Below are positions 55,402 through 63,641 of a DNA stretch of 64,000 bases, in pieces. The translations under genes and the position numbers were made by a program. This DNA comes from Roseburia zhanii (lineage in GTDB: Bacteria; Bacillota; Clostridia; Lachnospirales; Lachnospiraceae). Under the pieces are notes generated by a model, which was given only the letters and a program-made list of their open reading frames with translations, had not been told where the DNA came from and did no database searches. Location: NCBI RefSeq assembly GCF_014287635.1, contig NZ_JACOPH010000008.1, positions 62,001 through 126,000 on the forward strand. The letters are read 5' to 3'. The first letter of the stretch is position 1; each line of letters starts with the position of its first letter.

Positions 55402-58400
55402 ATGGTGAAGAAAGAGCGTTTGAAACAAATACTGACAGGGGTGTTAGCGGGAAGTATGATACTTACTTCGGCAGGACCAGTTCAGATGGTATCTGCGGCA
55501 GAAATTTCACAGATTGCAGGAGAAGTATCTGTCAATCCGAATCTGCATTATCAGACATTAGATGGCTGGGGAACATCATTATGCTGGTGGGGAAATGTGA
55601 TCGGTTCATGGGGCGATAAGGATTTTAATGGAAATGGCATACCGGATCGTGAAGAGATCGCAGAACTCGCTTTTTCACCGGAATATCTGAATTTAAACAT
55701 TGTACGTTACAATGTGGGCGGCGGTGATAAAGAAAATACCTCGATGAAGCGTGTGGAAGGTATTGTTCCGGGCTGGACTGTGGATATGACAGGTAGATCA
55801 GACGGCACCGGTACATTTGATGCAGAAAGTTTTTATGCAAAAGAAACAGAAGATATGAATGATGCCGGACAGCTCTGGATGTTAGAGCAGGCAAATAAAT
55901 ACAGAAAAGAAGCAGCAGAAAAAAATGATACGGAAAATGACATCATCAATGAAGTATTTTCCAACTCACCGCCATATTATATGACAAAATCAGGAAGTTC
56001 TACCGGAGGTGTGAATGCAGTATCGAACTTAAAGGAAGACTGCTATGATGATTTTGCAACGTATATGGCAAGGGCTGCAAAATGGGTAGACAATGACCTT
56101 AAGAAAAAATATGGTGTCGGAGTCAGCTTTATCGAGCCGATGAACGAACCGGATACCAACTACTGGGCAAATGGAAGTACAAAGCAGGAAGGATGTACAT
56201 TTGATCCGGGTGCAGAAATGTCCAATATGTTAGTGGAAATGCAGAAAGCATTAGTGACAGAGGGATTAGACGAGAATATCAAGATCCAGAGTACAGATGA
56301 AACAGCACTGTCAAATGCGATCAATTCTTTTAACAAGTTAAGCACAAAAGCGAAAAATACAATGGATACCATTGGTGCCCATACATACAGTGGAAGTGAT
56401 TCCGAACGTCATACACTGCGGAAACTGGCAGCTTCTTATGACAAGGGACTCTGGATGTCAGAGGTTACAAAAGGAAAAGATAAAAATGGTCACGACCATG
56501 ATTCCATCGTCAATGCAAATGTGCAGGGACAAAGTGAAGGCATCATGGCTGACTTAAAATATATGCAGCCGACAGCATGGGTGGCATGGTTAGTGGCCGA
56601 CAGTGAATATGAATGTCTGCAGGTCAACGGAAACTGGGGACTGATCCATACTGTTTTTGAATCTGATGGACCGGTCGTTGGTTATCATACCAACCTGATC
56701 GATGGCAACGGTAATTTAAAGACAGAAGTTCCGGGAGAAGGATACTGGGCAGTTACCAAACAGCTTTATGCGATGATGCAGTACAGCAAGTATTTAAAAG
56801 CCGGTTATACCATGATCGATATTGGTGATGATAACATGTGTGCAGCACTCTCACCAGATGGAAAAGAGTTAGTGATCGTTGCACAGAACTTTGGTTCTGA
56901 CCGTACAACGACAGTAGATCTTGGCAAGTTTGATAAACGTGGCACAGCTGTATGTTACCGGACTTCGCAGAAAGAGAACTGCGAAGAAGTATCCACACAG
57001 GATGTTTCCGGTGGAATTTTAAATGTGACACTTCCGGAATATTCCGTATCTACTTATGTGATCGATGTAGAAACAGATATGGATAACTACATGAAAACAG
57101 TAGAAGCAGACATTGCAACACCGTCAGAAGCAGATGTTACCGTATCTGACCTGAATAAATTTACTTATACAGGTACATGGAAAAACCAGAGTACAACAGA
57201 AGAAGGTGCAGAAGTATCCTTTAAGTTTGAAGGAAACAGAGCTGTCATTTATGGTACAAAATCATCAGCAGGAGCAAATGTGCTTGTATCTGTAGATGAT
57301 GGAGAAGCAAAAGAAGTAAGTTTAGCTGCAGAAACAACTAATACAAAAGCAATCATCTGTGATACCGGAAATCTTACAGATGGAGAGCATACAGTGAAGA
57401 TCAGGATAGCATCAGGAGAAGCAGGAAAGACACTTGCCTTAAGTTCTGCAAATATTGTCTATGGTGAACTGACAGCAGAAAGCGGTACAACAGTCCGCAA
57501 GATCATACCATTTAATGAAGCAATGGTTGTATATTTTGATGAAGTCATGGGAGCTTCTGAATATACCGTATCTTATGGCACAGACAAAGACCACTTAGAC
57601 CATAGTGTAAAGGCATCCGGTGGTAAGGCAACGATCAAAGGCGTAGCAAATGATACCACATACTATTTACAGGTGACAGATGATTTGGGAGGAAAATCTG
57701 CAGTTGTATCTGGTATGGCAGGTGTACAGGATGAAAATGTATTGTATTTTGTCAATGTGGGAACACAGAGTCTTAGTACGACAGCATCGGATGAAGTTTT
57801 TGGTGCTTACAACAGTATTTTAGATCAGGCATATGGGGAAGATGATATCACAGGTAAGAACTGGGGATATATCGGAACGACAAATGAAGCAGCATATTCT
57901 GATGGTGACCGTTGGACGAGTATCCGTTATTCGAAAAATATGAAACCGTTAGAATATCAGTTTGATGTTCCGGCAGGTACTTATAATGTAACGATCGCCA
58001 TGTTAGATCCATGGAAGAATGGTTCAAGAAAGACAGATATTCTGATCAATGGAGAAACAAAAGCAACCGGCATCATTCCAACTGTAAAAACAAAACGTGT
58101 TTACCAGACAACTTTAGCAGAAGATGGAACTTTAAGTGTAACTGCACAACCGTCTTCCGGAAATACATCACAGGATGCGATCATCAGTTATATCAAGATC
58201 ACAAAACAGAATGATAATGAAGTATCCGAGGCAGCACCGGATACGATCTGTACAGTACGCGGCATCGTACCAAAACTGCCGAAAACCGTAAAGGCAACTA
58301 CAGCCGCAGGAACAACGATCAATGCAGCCGTAACATGGGAAGATACAGATGCATCGGCATTTGATGTAGAAGAAGGCAGCAGTGTTACGATCGCAGGTGT

Positions 58401-59766
58401 GATTACAGGAAGTGATACGAAAGTAGAGCAGGAAGTGAAGATCATGCCGACAAATATGCAGTATTTTATTGACTGTAACTGGACAGATTCTACAACATAC
58501 AAAGCATATAACGATGCAGCAGGTCTGTTAAATGACAGTGCAGATAAAGCATATACCAACGGAAGCTGGGGCTATGTAGAGAGTTATGGCAATTATGATG
58601 GTAATACATCAGATACCGCAGGATGGTATGCAGGTGATGATCAGAGCATCCGGTACAAACTGCCATTTAGTGAAGCAGGAACCTATGAAGTGACATTTGG
58701 ATTCTATGACTGGTGGTATTATAAAGAACGTCCGGTAGCATTAAAAGCATATCAGAATAATTCAGAAATTGCAGACTGGGGAACATTTACGATCAACCAG
58801 AAGAAGATGCAGACGACGGAAGAACTGACGGTAGATAAAGCGGGTGAAGTGATGATCTCCGTAGAACGGGGAAATGCAGATGCTCCGGTATTAAGCTGGC
58901 TGATGATCACAAAGAAATTAGATAATACGGCATTAAAGAATCTGTTAGCACAGGCAGCTTCAATCGACCGCACAGCCTATACTGCAGAACAGTTAGCAGC
59001 CATTGACGCAGCGATCGATCAGGCAAAAGCACAGTTGATGAGATCATCTTCAACACAAAGCAGTATAGATCAGGCAGCAGAAATATTGGCAAAAGCGGTC
59101 AATAAGGAGTCCCAGAAACCATCTGATCCATCCGATAATCCGACAGATAAGCCATCCGATAAGCCATCCGATAACCCATCCGGTGGTTCATCAGACAATC
59201 CTGCACAGGATCCGTCAGGTGATCCTTCTAAGAATCCGGCAACACCGTCAGGTTCTGATACACAGAACCCGTCGGATACCGTTACAGAAGAAACACAGAT
59301 CACATTAAATGCAAAGAAGATCACAATGGGTGTCAAGGAAAAAATGACCTTGAAAGCAACTGTAACCGGAAATGGAAAAGGTCAGGCAGTTACATGGAAA
59401 TCCAGTAAAAAGAGTGTAGCAGCTGTATCTTCCGCAGGAAAGATCACCGCAAAGAAAAAAGGAACGACTACGATCACAGCAACTGTAGACGGAAAGAGTA
59501 TCTCTGTAAAAGTGACTGTAAAGGCAGCTCCGAAGAGAATCAAAGTCAAAAAGAATGTCAGCATCAAAAAAGGTCATACTTATCAGATCAAAGTTACACT
59601 TCCGAAAAAGACAGCAAGTTATCAGTTTACTTACAAATCAAGTAAAAAGAGTGTAGCAGCCGTTTCCGCAGATGGAAAGATCACCGCAAAGAAAAAAGGA
59701 AAAGCAACGATCACGATCAAAGCATTTAACGGTAAAAAAGCAACAATGAAAGTCAAAGTAAAATAA
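55402..59766 (+). CDS. large secreted GH30-family glycoside hydrolase, endo-beta-1,6-galactanase-like
   Basis: This 1454-residue exported enzyme has a signal peptide (1-33, ending VSAAEIS). The GH30 catalytic domain covers about 35-550: LDGWGTSLCWWG, VFSNSPPYYMTKSG, acid/base Glu249 in EPMNEP and nucleophile Glu354 in WMSEVTK. SNSPPYxMTxxG resembles the beta-1,6-galactanase branch (GH30_5), so galactan is the likely target. After it come malectin/CBM-like beta domains (about 780-945 and 1018-1170), a Big_4-like domain, a FIVAR-like helical segment (about 1175-1235) and a Pro/Ser/Asp linker. Two Lys-rich Big_2 domains (about 1298-1454) end it, perhaps binding the cell wall. GAGGAGG fixes the start. 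The LacI-type gene upstream is its likely repressor. Confidence 0.85.
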   Translation: MVKKERLKQILTGVLAGSMILTSAGPVQMVSAAEISQIAGEVSVNPNLHYQTLDGWGTSLCWWGNVIGSWGDKDFNGNGIPDREEIAELAFSPEYLNLNIVRYNVGGGDKENTSMKRVEGIVPGWTVDMTGRSDGTGTFDAESFYAKETEDMNDAGQLWMLEQANKYRKEAAEKNDTENDIINEVFSNSPPYYMTKSGSSTGGVNAVSNLKEDCYDDFATYMARAAKWVDNDLKKKYGVGVSFIEPMNEPDTNYWANGSTKQEGCTFDPGAEMSNMLVEMQKALVTEGLDENIKIQSTDETALSNAINSFNKLSTKAKNTMDTIGAHTYSGSDSERHTLRKLAASYDKGLWMSEVTKGKDKNGHDHDSIVNANVQGQSEGIMADLKYMQPTAWVAWLVADSEYECLQVNGNWGLIHTVFESDGPVVGYHTNLIDGNGNLKTEVPGEGYWAVTKQLYAMMQYSKYLKAGYTMIDIGDDNMCAALSPDGKELVIVAQNFGSDRTTTVDLGKFDKRGTAVCYRTSQKENCEEVSTQDVSGGILNVTLPEYSVSTYVIDVETDMDNYMKTVEADIATPSEADVTVSDLNKFTYTGTWKNQSTTEEGAEVSFKFEGNRAVIYGTKSSAGANVLVSVDDGEAKEVSLAAETTNTKAIICDTGNLTDGEHTVKIRIASGEAGKTLALSSANIVYGELTAESGTTVRKIIPFNEAMVVYFDEVMGASEYTVSYGTDKDHLDHSVKASGGKATIKGVANDTTYYLQVTDDLGGKSAVVSGMAGVQDENVLYFVNVGTQSLSTTASDEVFGAYNSILDQAYGEDDITGKNWGYIGTTNEAAYSDGDRWTSIRYSKNMKPLEYQFDVPAGTYNVTIAMLDPWKNGSRKTDILINGETKATGIIPTVKTKRVYQTTLAEDGTLSVTAQPSSGNTSQDAIISYIKITKQNDNEVSEAAPDTICTVRGIVPKLPKTVKATTAAGTTINAAVTWEDTDASAFDVEEGSSVTIAGVITGSDTKVEQEVKIMPTNMQYFIDCNWTDSTTYKAYNDAAGLLNDSADKAYTNGSWGYVESYGNYDGNTSDTAGWYAGDDQSIRYKLPFSEAGTYEVTFGFYDWWYYKERPVALKAYQNNSEIADWGTFTINQKKMQTTEELTVDKAGEVMISVERGNADAPVLSWLMITKKLDNTALKNLLAQAASIDRTAYTAEQLAAIDAAIDQAKAQLMRSSSTQSSIDQAAEILAKAVNKESQKPSDPSDNPTDKPSDKPSDNPSGGSSDNPAQDPSGDPSKNPATPSGSDTQNPSDTVTEETQITLNAKKITMGVKEKMTLKATVTGNGKGQAVTWKSSKKSVAAVSSAGKITAKKKGTTTITATVDGKSISVKVTVKAAPKRIKVKKNVSIKKGHTYQIKVTLPKKTASYQFTYKSSKKSVAAVSADGKITAKKKGKATITIKAFNGKKATMKVKVK

Positions 59767-59774
59767 TATGATAG

Positions 59775-59851
59775 AAACAGACAGTCTGCAGCAGGTGTTT
59801 TAGATATCGGTGTCTAAGACAAAAAGCAAAGCAGACTGTCTGTTTTTGGAT
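59775..59851 (+). terminator. terminator after the GH30 gene
   Basis: AAACAGACAGTCTGC (59775-59789) and GCAGACTGTCTGTTT (59831-59845) pair perfectly over 15 bp, with a nested TGTTTTAGA/TCTAAGACA hairpin between, then TT. Confidence 0.8.
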
Positions 59852-59889
59852 TTCAGGCTAAGAATGGTGAAACAGGAGCAAACTAATTA

Positions 59890-59918
59890 TTGAAAAAATG
59901 ATATATTTGTTCTATAAT
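59890..59918 (+). promoter_or_regulatory. sigma-A promoter for the small membrane protein and alaS
   Basis: TTGAAA (59890-59895), 17 bp and TATAAT (59913-59918), 44 bp before the first start codon. The leader is too short for a T-box. Confidence 0.75.
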
Positions 59919-59961
59919 CTAATAGATATTGCGATTGCATGAAAAGAATGGAGGAATACGC

Positions 59962-60117
59962 ATGGCAGCATTTTTTGCAAGTTTTGGAACTTATGTTATT
60001 AAATTGATATTTTTTGCAATTGTGGCAGTAGCCGGGATTTTTGTCGGAAAAAAGCTGCGTGACCGTAAAGATGCAAAAACAGCATCAGAAGAATCTGATG
60101 CAAAGATAAAAGAGTAA
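59962..60117 (+). CDS. small single-span membrane protein, unknown function
   Basis: The 51-residue product from ATG 59962 (GGAGG 8 bp upstream) has one hydrophobic helix (FGTYVIKLIFFAIVAVAGIFVG), then a basic and finally acidic cytoplasmic tail (KKLRDRKDAKTASEESDAK). It lies 25 bp before alaS and is presumably co-transcribed. I do not recognise the family; its small size and charge pattern suggest a membrane-anchored accessory peptide. Confidence 0.7.
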   Translation: MAAFFASFGTYVIKLIFFAIVAVAGIFVGKKLRDRKDAKTASEESDAKIKE

Positions 60118-60142
60118 ATCATAGATTTTGGAGGAATTTGTT

Positions 60143-62803
60143 GTGAAACAGAAGTATGGAGTCAATGAACTGCGCCGGATGTATCTGGAGTTTTTTGAAA
60201 GCAAAGACCATCTTGCAATGAAAAGTTTTTCTTTGGTACCACATAACGATAACAGCCTGTTGCTGATCAATGCAGGTATGGCACCATTGAAACCTTATTT
60301 TACAGGACAGGAGATACCGCCAAGACGGCGTGTGACCACCTGTCAGAAATGTATCCGTACAGGAGATATTGAAAATGTCGGAAAGACAGCAAGACATCTG
60401 ACATTTTTTGAAATGCTCGGTAACTTTTCGTTCGGAGATTATTTTAAACATGAAGCCATTGCATGGTCATGGGAATTTTTAACCAAAGTATTAGGCTTAG
60501 AAGAAGACCGTTTGTACCCATCGATCTACGGAGAAGATGAAGAAGCATTTGAGATCTGGAATAAAGAGATCGGTGTTCCGGAAGACAGGATCACAAGATT
60601 CTACAGAGATCCGGAAACCGGAGAATGTGATAACTTCTGGGAGCATGGTGCAGGACCTTGTGGACCATGTTCTGAAATTTATTATGACAGAGGGGAAAAA
60701 TACGGCTGTGGCAAACCGGATTGTAAAGTAGGATGTGACTGTGACCGGTTTATGGAAGTATGGAATAACGTATTTACCCAGTTTAATGGTGATGGCAAAG
60801 GCGGTTATGAAGAATTAGACCAGAAGAATATTGATACAGGTATGGGATTAGAGCGTTTAGCGGTGGTTATGCAGGATGTGGATTCTGTATTTGACATTGA
60901 CACCATGAAAGCAATCCGCGATAAAGTCTGTGAAATGTCAGGCAAGACTTATCAGACAGATGCGATCGATGATATTTCCATCCGTCTGATCACAGATCAT
61001 ATCCGTTCTTCAACATTCATGGTATCTGACGGTATCATGCCAAGTAATGAAGGCAGAGGATATGTACTTAGAAGGCTGATCCGCCGTGCTGCAAGACATG
61101 GCAGAATGCTCGGTATTGATGGACTTTTCCTTGCAAAATTAAGCGAAACGGTTATCAATGAAAGTAAAGACGGATACCCGGAATTAGACGAGAAAAAAGA
61201 TTTTATTTTCCGTGTACTGACACAGGAAGAAGAAAAATTCAATAAGACGATCGATCAGGGACTTAGTATCTTAGCAGATATGCAGGCTGAAATGGAGAAG
61301 AACAACCAAAAAGTCCTTTCCGGTGAAGATGCGTTCAAATTATATGACACATATGGATTCCCGGTTGATCTGACACAGGAAATTTTAGAAGAAAAAGGAT
61401 TCTCCATTGATGAAGACGGATTTAAGGCAGCAATGGAAGAACAGAGAACAAAAGCCCGTAACGCAAGAAAAGTAACAAACTATATGGGTGCAGATGTAAC
61501 GGTATATGAGTCCATTGATCCAGGTATCACAACAGAATTTGTAGGATATGATCATCTCGTACATTCTTCAAAAGTGACAGTTATGACAACAGAAACCGAG
61601 ATTACAGAAGCACTTTCCGATGGAGAGATCGGTACGATCTTTGTAGAAGAAACACCATTTTATGCTACGATGGGTGGTCAGAATGCAGATACCGGCTGGA
61701 TTCGTACAGATAATTTTGAATTTGTTGTAGAAGATACCGTTAAGATGTTAGGCGGCAAAGTCGGACATATCGGTAAAGTAACAAAGGGTATGGTAAAGAC
61801 CGGTGATACAGTAGAACTTACAGTAGATGCACCAAAACGTCAGGCAATTGCAAAGAACCACAGTGCAACACATCTGTTGCAGAAAGCACTTCGTGAAGTA
61901 TTAGGAACACATGTAGAGCAGGCAGGTTCCGATGTAAATGCAGACCGTCTTCGTTTTGACTTTTCACACTTCTCAGCAATGACAAAAGAGGAGATCGAGA
62001 AAGTAGAAGCGATTGTAAATGAAAAGATCGCAGAAGCCATTCCGGTCGTTACTGAGATCATGACATTAGAAGAAGCAAAAAAGACAGGAGCAATGGCACT
62101 GTTTGGTGAAAAATACGGTGACAGCGTGCGTGTTGTCCGTATGGGTGATTTCTCAACAGAACTTTGTGGTGGTACACATGTAAGCAATACATCAGCGATC
62201 GCAGCATTTAAGATCGTATCTGAATCCGGAGTTGCAGCAGGAATCAGAAGAATTGAAGCACTGACATCAGATGCAGTATTTGCATATTATGATAAGATCG
62301 AGGAATCTTTAGAAAAAGCAGCAGCTTTACTTAAGACAAGCCCATCGGAAGTGATCGATAAGATCGGACATCTTCTTGCAGAAGTAAAAACATTACAGAG
62401 CGAGAATGAATCTTTAAAGAGCAAGGCAGCCAAAGAAGCATTAGGCGATGTTATGGATCAGGTAACAGAGATCAAAGGAGTAAAAGTCCTTGCAGCAAGA
62501 GCAGATGGCGTGGATATGAACGGACTTCGTGAATTAGGAGATCAGTTAAAAGAAAAATTAGGCGAAGGTGTGATCGTGTTAGCATCTGAAAATGAAGGCA
62601 AAGTTAATCTGATCGCTATGGCAACAGACACAGCAATGAAACAGGGAGCACATGCCGGAAACCTGATCAAGAGCATTGCAGCTAAAGTTGGCGGCGGCGG
62701 TGGTGGTCGTCCGAATATGGCACAGGCTGGTGGAAAAAATCCGGCTGGTATCGCAGATGCCATTGCAGAAGTAAAAACTGTGATCGAGAGCCAGTTAGCT
62801 TAA
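60143..62803 (+). CDS. alaS: alanyl-tRNA synthetase
   Basis: AlaS charges tRNA-Ala and edits Ser/Gly mischarging. The N-terminal class II catalytic core shows LRRMYLEFFESKDH, SLVPHNDNSLLLINAGMAPLKPYF and the RVTTCQKCIRTGDIENVG block. The editing-domain zinc ligands are in HSATH (from residue 573) and CGGTH (Cys675). The DHHA1 C-domain ends with a Gly-rich VGGGGGGRPNMAQAGG. The start is GTG 60143, 8 bp after GGAGG; an in-frame TTG at 60128 lies inside that site. 886 residues is typical. Confidence 0.96.
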   Translation: MKQKYGVNELRRMYLEFFESKDHLAMKSFSLVPHNDNSLLLINAGMAPLKPYFTGQEIPPRRRVTTCQKCIRTGDIENVGKTARHLTFFEMLGNFSFGDYFKHEAIAWSWEFLTKVLGLEEDRLYPSIYGEDEEAFEIWNKEIGVPEDRITRFYRDPETGECDNFWEHGAGPCGPCSEIYYDRGEKYGCGKPDCKVGCDCDRFMEVWNNVFTQFNGDGKGGYEELDQKNIDTGMGLERLAVVMQDVDSVFDIDTMKAIRDKVCEMSGKTYQTDAIDDISIRLITDHIRSSTFMVSDGIMPSNEGRGYVLRRLIRRAARHGRMLGIDGLFLAKLSETVINESKDGYPELDEKKDFIFRVLTQEEEKFNKTIDQGLSILADMQAEMEKNNQKVLSGEDAFKLYDTYGFPVDLTQEILEEKGFSIDEDGFKAAMEEQRTKARNARKVTNYMGADVTVYESIDPGITTEFVGYDHLVHSSKVTVMTTETEITEALSDGEIGTIFVEETPFYATMGGQNADTGWIRTDNFEFVVEDTVKMLGGKVGHIGKVTKGMVKTGDTVELTVDAPKRQAIAKNHSATHLLQKALREVLGTHVEQAGSDVNADRLRFDFSHFSAMTKEEIEKVEAIVNEKIAEAIPVVTEIMTLEEAKKTGAMALFGEKYGDSVRVVRMGDFSTELCGGTHVSNTSAIAAFKIVSESGVAAGIRRIEALTSDAVFAYYDKIEESLEKAAALLKTSPSEVIDKIGHLLAEVKTLQSENESLKSKAAKEALGDVMDQVTEIKGVKVLAARADGVDMNGLRELGDQLKEKLGEGVIVLASENEGKVNLIAMATDTAMKQGAHAGNLIKSIAAKVGGGGGGRPNMAQAGGKNPAGIADAIAEVKTVIESQLA

Positions 62804-62827
62804 AGATTTTAGTATGATTTGTAGCTT

Positions 62828-62980
62828 ATTTCCCATACATTCGCAATCTCGTACTTCGTGCTTCAAAGCTTGCTTTGCAAGCGGATTGCTCATTCATGGG
62901 AAATTACTGCTTCGCAGTATCATGTAAAACATTACTTTTGCCTCTTACGTGCAAGCACGACGAGTCAGAAGCAATGTTTT
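62828..62980. repeat. multi-hairpin element A upstream of rpsU
   Basis: Outer stem ATTTCCCAT (62828-62836) with ATGGGAAAT (62896-62904), continued by GCAATC/GATTGC across an internal loop. Inside is a GCTTGC-TTT-GCAAGC hairpin. TACTGC-TTC-GCAGTA (62905-62919) follows. The third is a long imperfect hairpin, AAAACATT (62926-62933) to AATGTTTT (62973-62980). The CATACATTCGCAA arm (62834-62846) recurs inverted at 63547. Confidence 0.65.
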
Positions 62981-63019
62981 GCATTAGCTGCAAATCGTAA
63001 TATTTTTTTAAAAAAGTGG

Positions 63020-63047
63020 TTGACGAACGGAAAAATTATGCTATAAT
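63020..63047 (+). promoter_or_regulatory. rpsU promoter
   Basis: TTGACG (63020-63025), 16 bp and TATAAT (63042-63047). Confidence 0.75.
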
Positions 63048-63126
63048 ATTTGTTAGTGCAATAAAATATTACCCAAACAGTTGAATATGCACAATACGCA
63101 ACTGGAGGGAGGTTAGGTGTGAGACT

Positions 63127-63303
63127 ATGTCGAATGTAATCGTAAAAGAGAATGAGACTTTAGATAGCGCTTTACGCAGATTCAAGAGAAACTGTGCAAA
63201 AGCTGGTATCCAGCAGGAGATTCGTAAGAGAGAACATTACGAAAAACCAAGCGTAAGACGTAAGAAAAAGTCCGAAGCAGCAAGAAAACGTAAATATAAC
63301 TAA
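63127..63303 (+). CDS. rpsU: 30S ribosomal protein S21
   Basis: This 58-residue, strongly basic protein of the small subunit starts [20 protein letters not shown] and continues with [20 protein letters not shown], the S21 signature. It ends with a Lys/Arg-rich tail ([14 protein letters not shown]). AGGTG stands 7 bp before the ATG, behind a double GGAGGGAGG. It has its own promoter and a perfect terminator, and lies between two structured intergenic elements. Confidence 0.96.
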   Translation: MSNVIVKENETLDSALRRFKRNCAKAGIQQEIRKREHYEKPSVRRKKKSEAARKRKYN

Positions 63304-63330
63304 TATGCACGTTTAAGTGAACAGTGTATA

Positions 63331-63376
63331 AACAGCCTTAGGTAGTTTTTAGGATTATCTAAGGCTGTTTTTTTAT
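63331..63376 (+). terminator. rpsU terminator
   Basis: AACAGCCTTAG (63331-63341) and CTAAGGCTGTT (63359-63369) form a perfect 11-bp stem followed by seven T. Confidence 0.92.
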
Positions 63377-63390
63377 ATACAACAGGTAAT

Positions 63391-63575
63391 TATTCAGAAC
63401 TCCTTAGAATCATAAAAATGGCTGCTACATGCTTGCATGTAAGTAGCCATTTTTATGATTCATAAGGTGGCTCGAATAGAGCCACCGCCGCATATATGAG
63501 CAAAATAGCTGCAAGGCAGCGGTAAAGCATGATTTATCATGCGGTTTTGCGAATGTATGAGAGGAGTTCTGAATA
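63391..63575. repeat. element B: 185-bp unit with 14-bp perfect terminal inverted repeats
   Basis: TATTCAGAACTCCT (63391-63404) and AGGAGTTCTGAATA (63562-63575) are exact inverses; a TA at each end could be a target duplication. Inside: a 55-nt hairpin with a perfect 17-bp outer stem (63407-63461); GGTGGCTC-GAATA-GAGCCACC (63466-63486); and a three-way junction (63491-63559) closing on GCTGC/GCAGC and GCATGA/TCATGC hairpins. No coding capacity. It resembles a MITE or a structured RNA. Confidence 0.7.
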
Positions 63576-63641
63576 GCTGCGATATAAAAAATCAGACATA
63601 TTTCATGGACTGGTTCATATACTAGACTAGGAGTTGATTCA

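Larger units (their letters stand above)
62804..63126. other. 323-bp gene-free region between alaS and rpsU
   Basis: It holds a compound hairpin array (62828-62980) and the rpsU promoter (63020-63047). A 62-codon frame here is produced by the repeat and has no ribosome binding site. The alaS terminator, if any, must be part of the hairpin array; no simple hairpin with a T-run stands next to the alaS stop. Confidence 0.8.
63304..63641. other. 338-bp gene-free region between rpsU and spoIIIAA
   Basis: It holds the rpsU terminator, the 185-bp inverted-repeat-bounded element B and the spoIIIAA ribosome binding site. An 82-codon minus-strand frame runs across the hairpins and into spoIIIAA and is not credible. 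No promoter for spoIIIAA was identified between 63576 and 63627. Confidence 0.8.

Noticed and set aside
59846..59961. T-box leader for alaS
   Set aside because: The leader between promoter and first gene is only about 40 nt, and no specifier or T-box sequence is visible.
62858..63046. 62-codon plus-strand frame upstream of rpsU
   Set aside because: It runs through the hairpins of element A and into the rpsU promoter; no ribosome binding site and odd composition.
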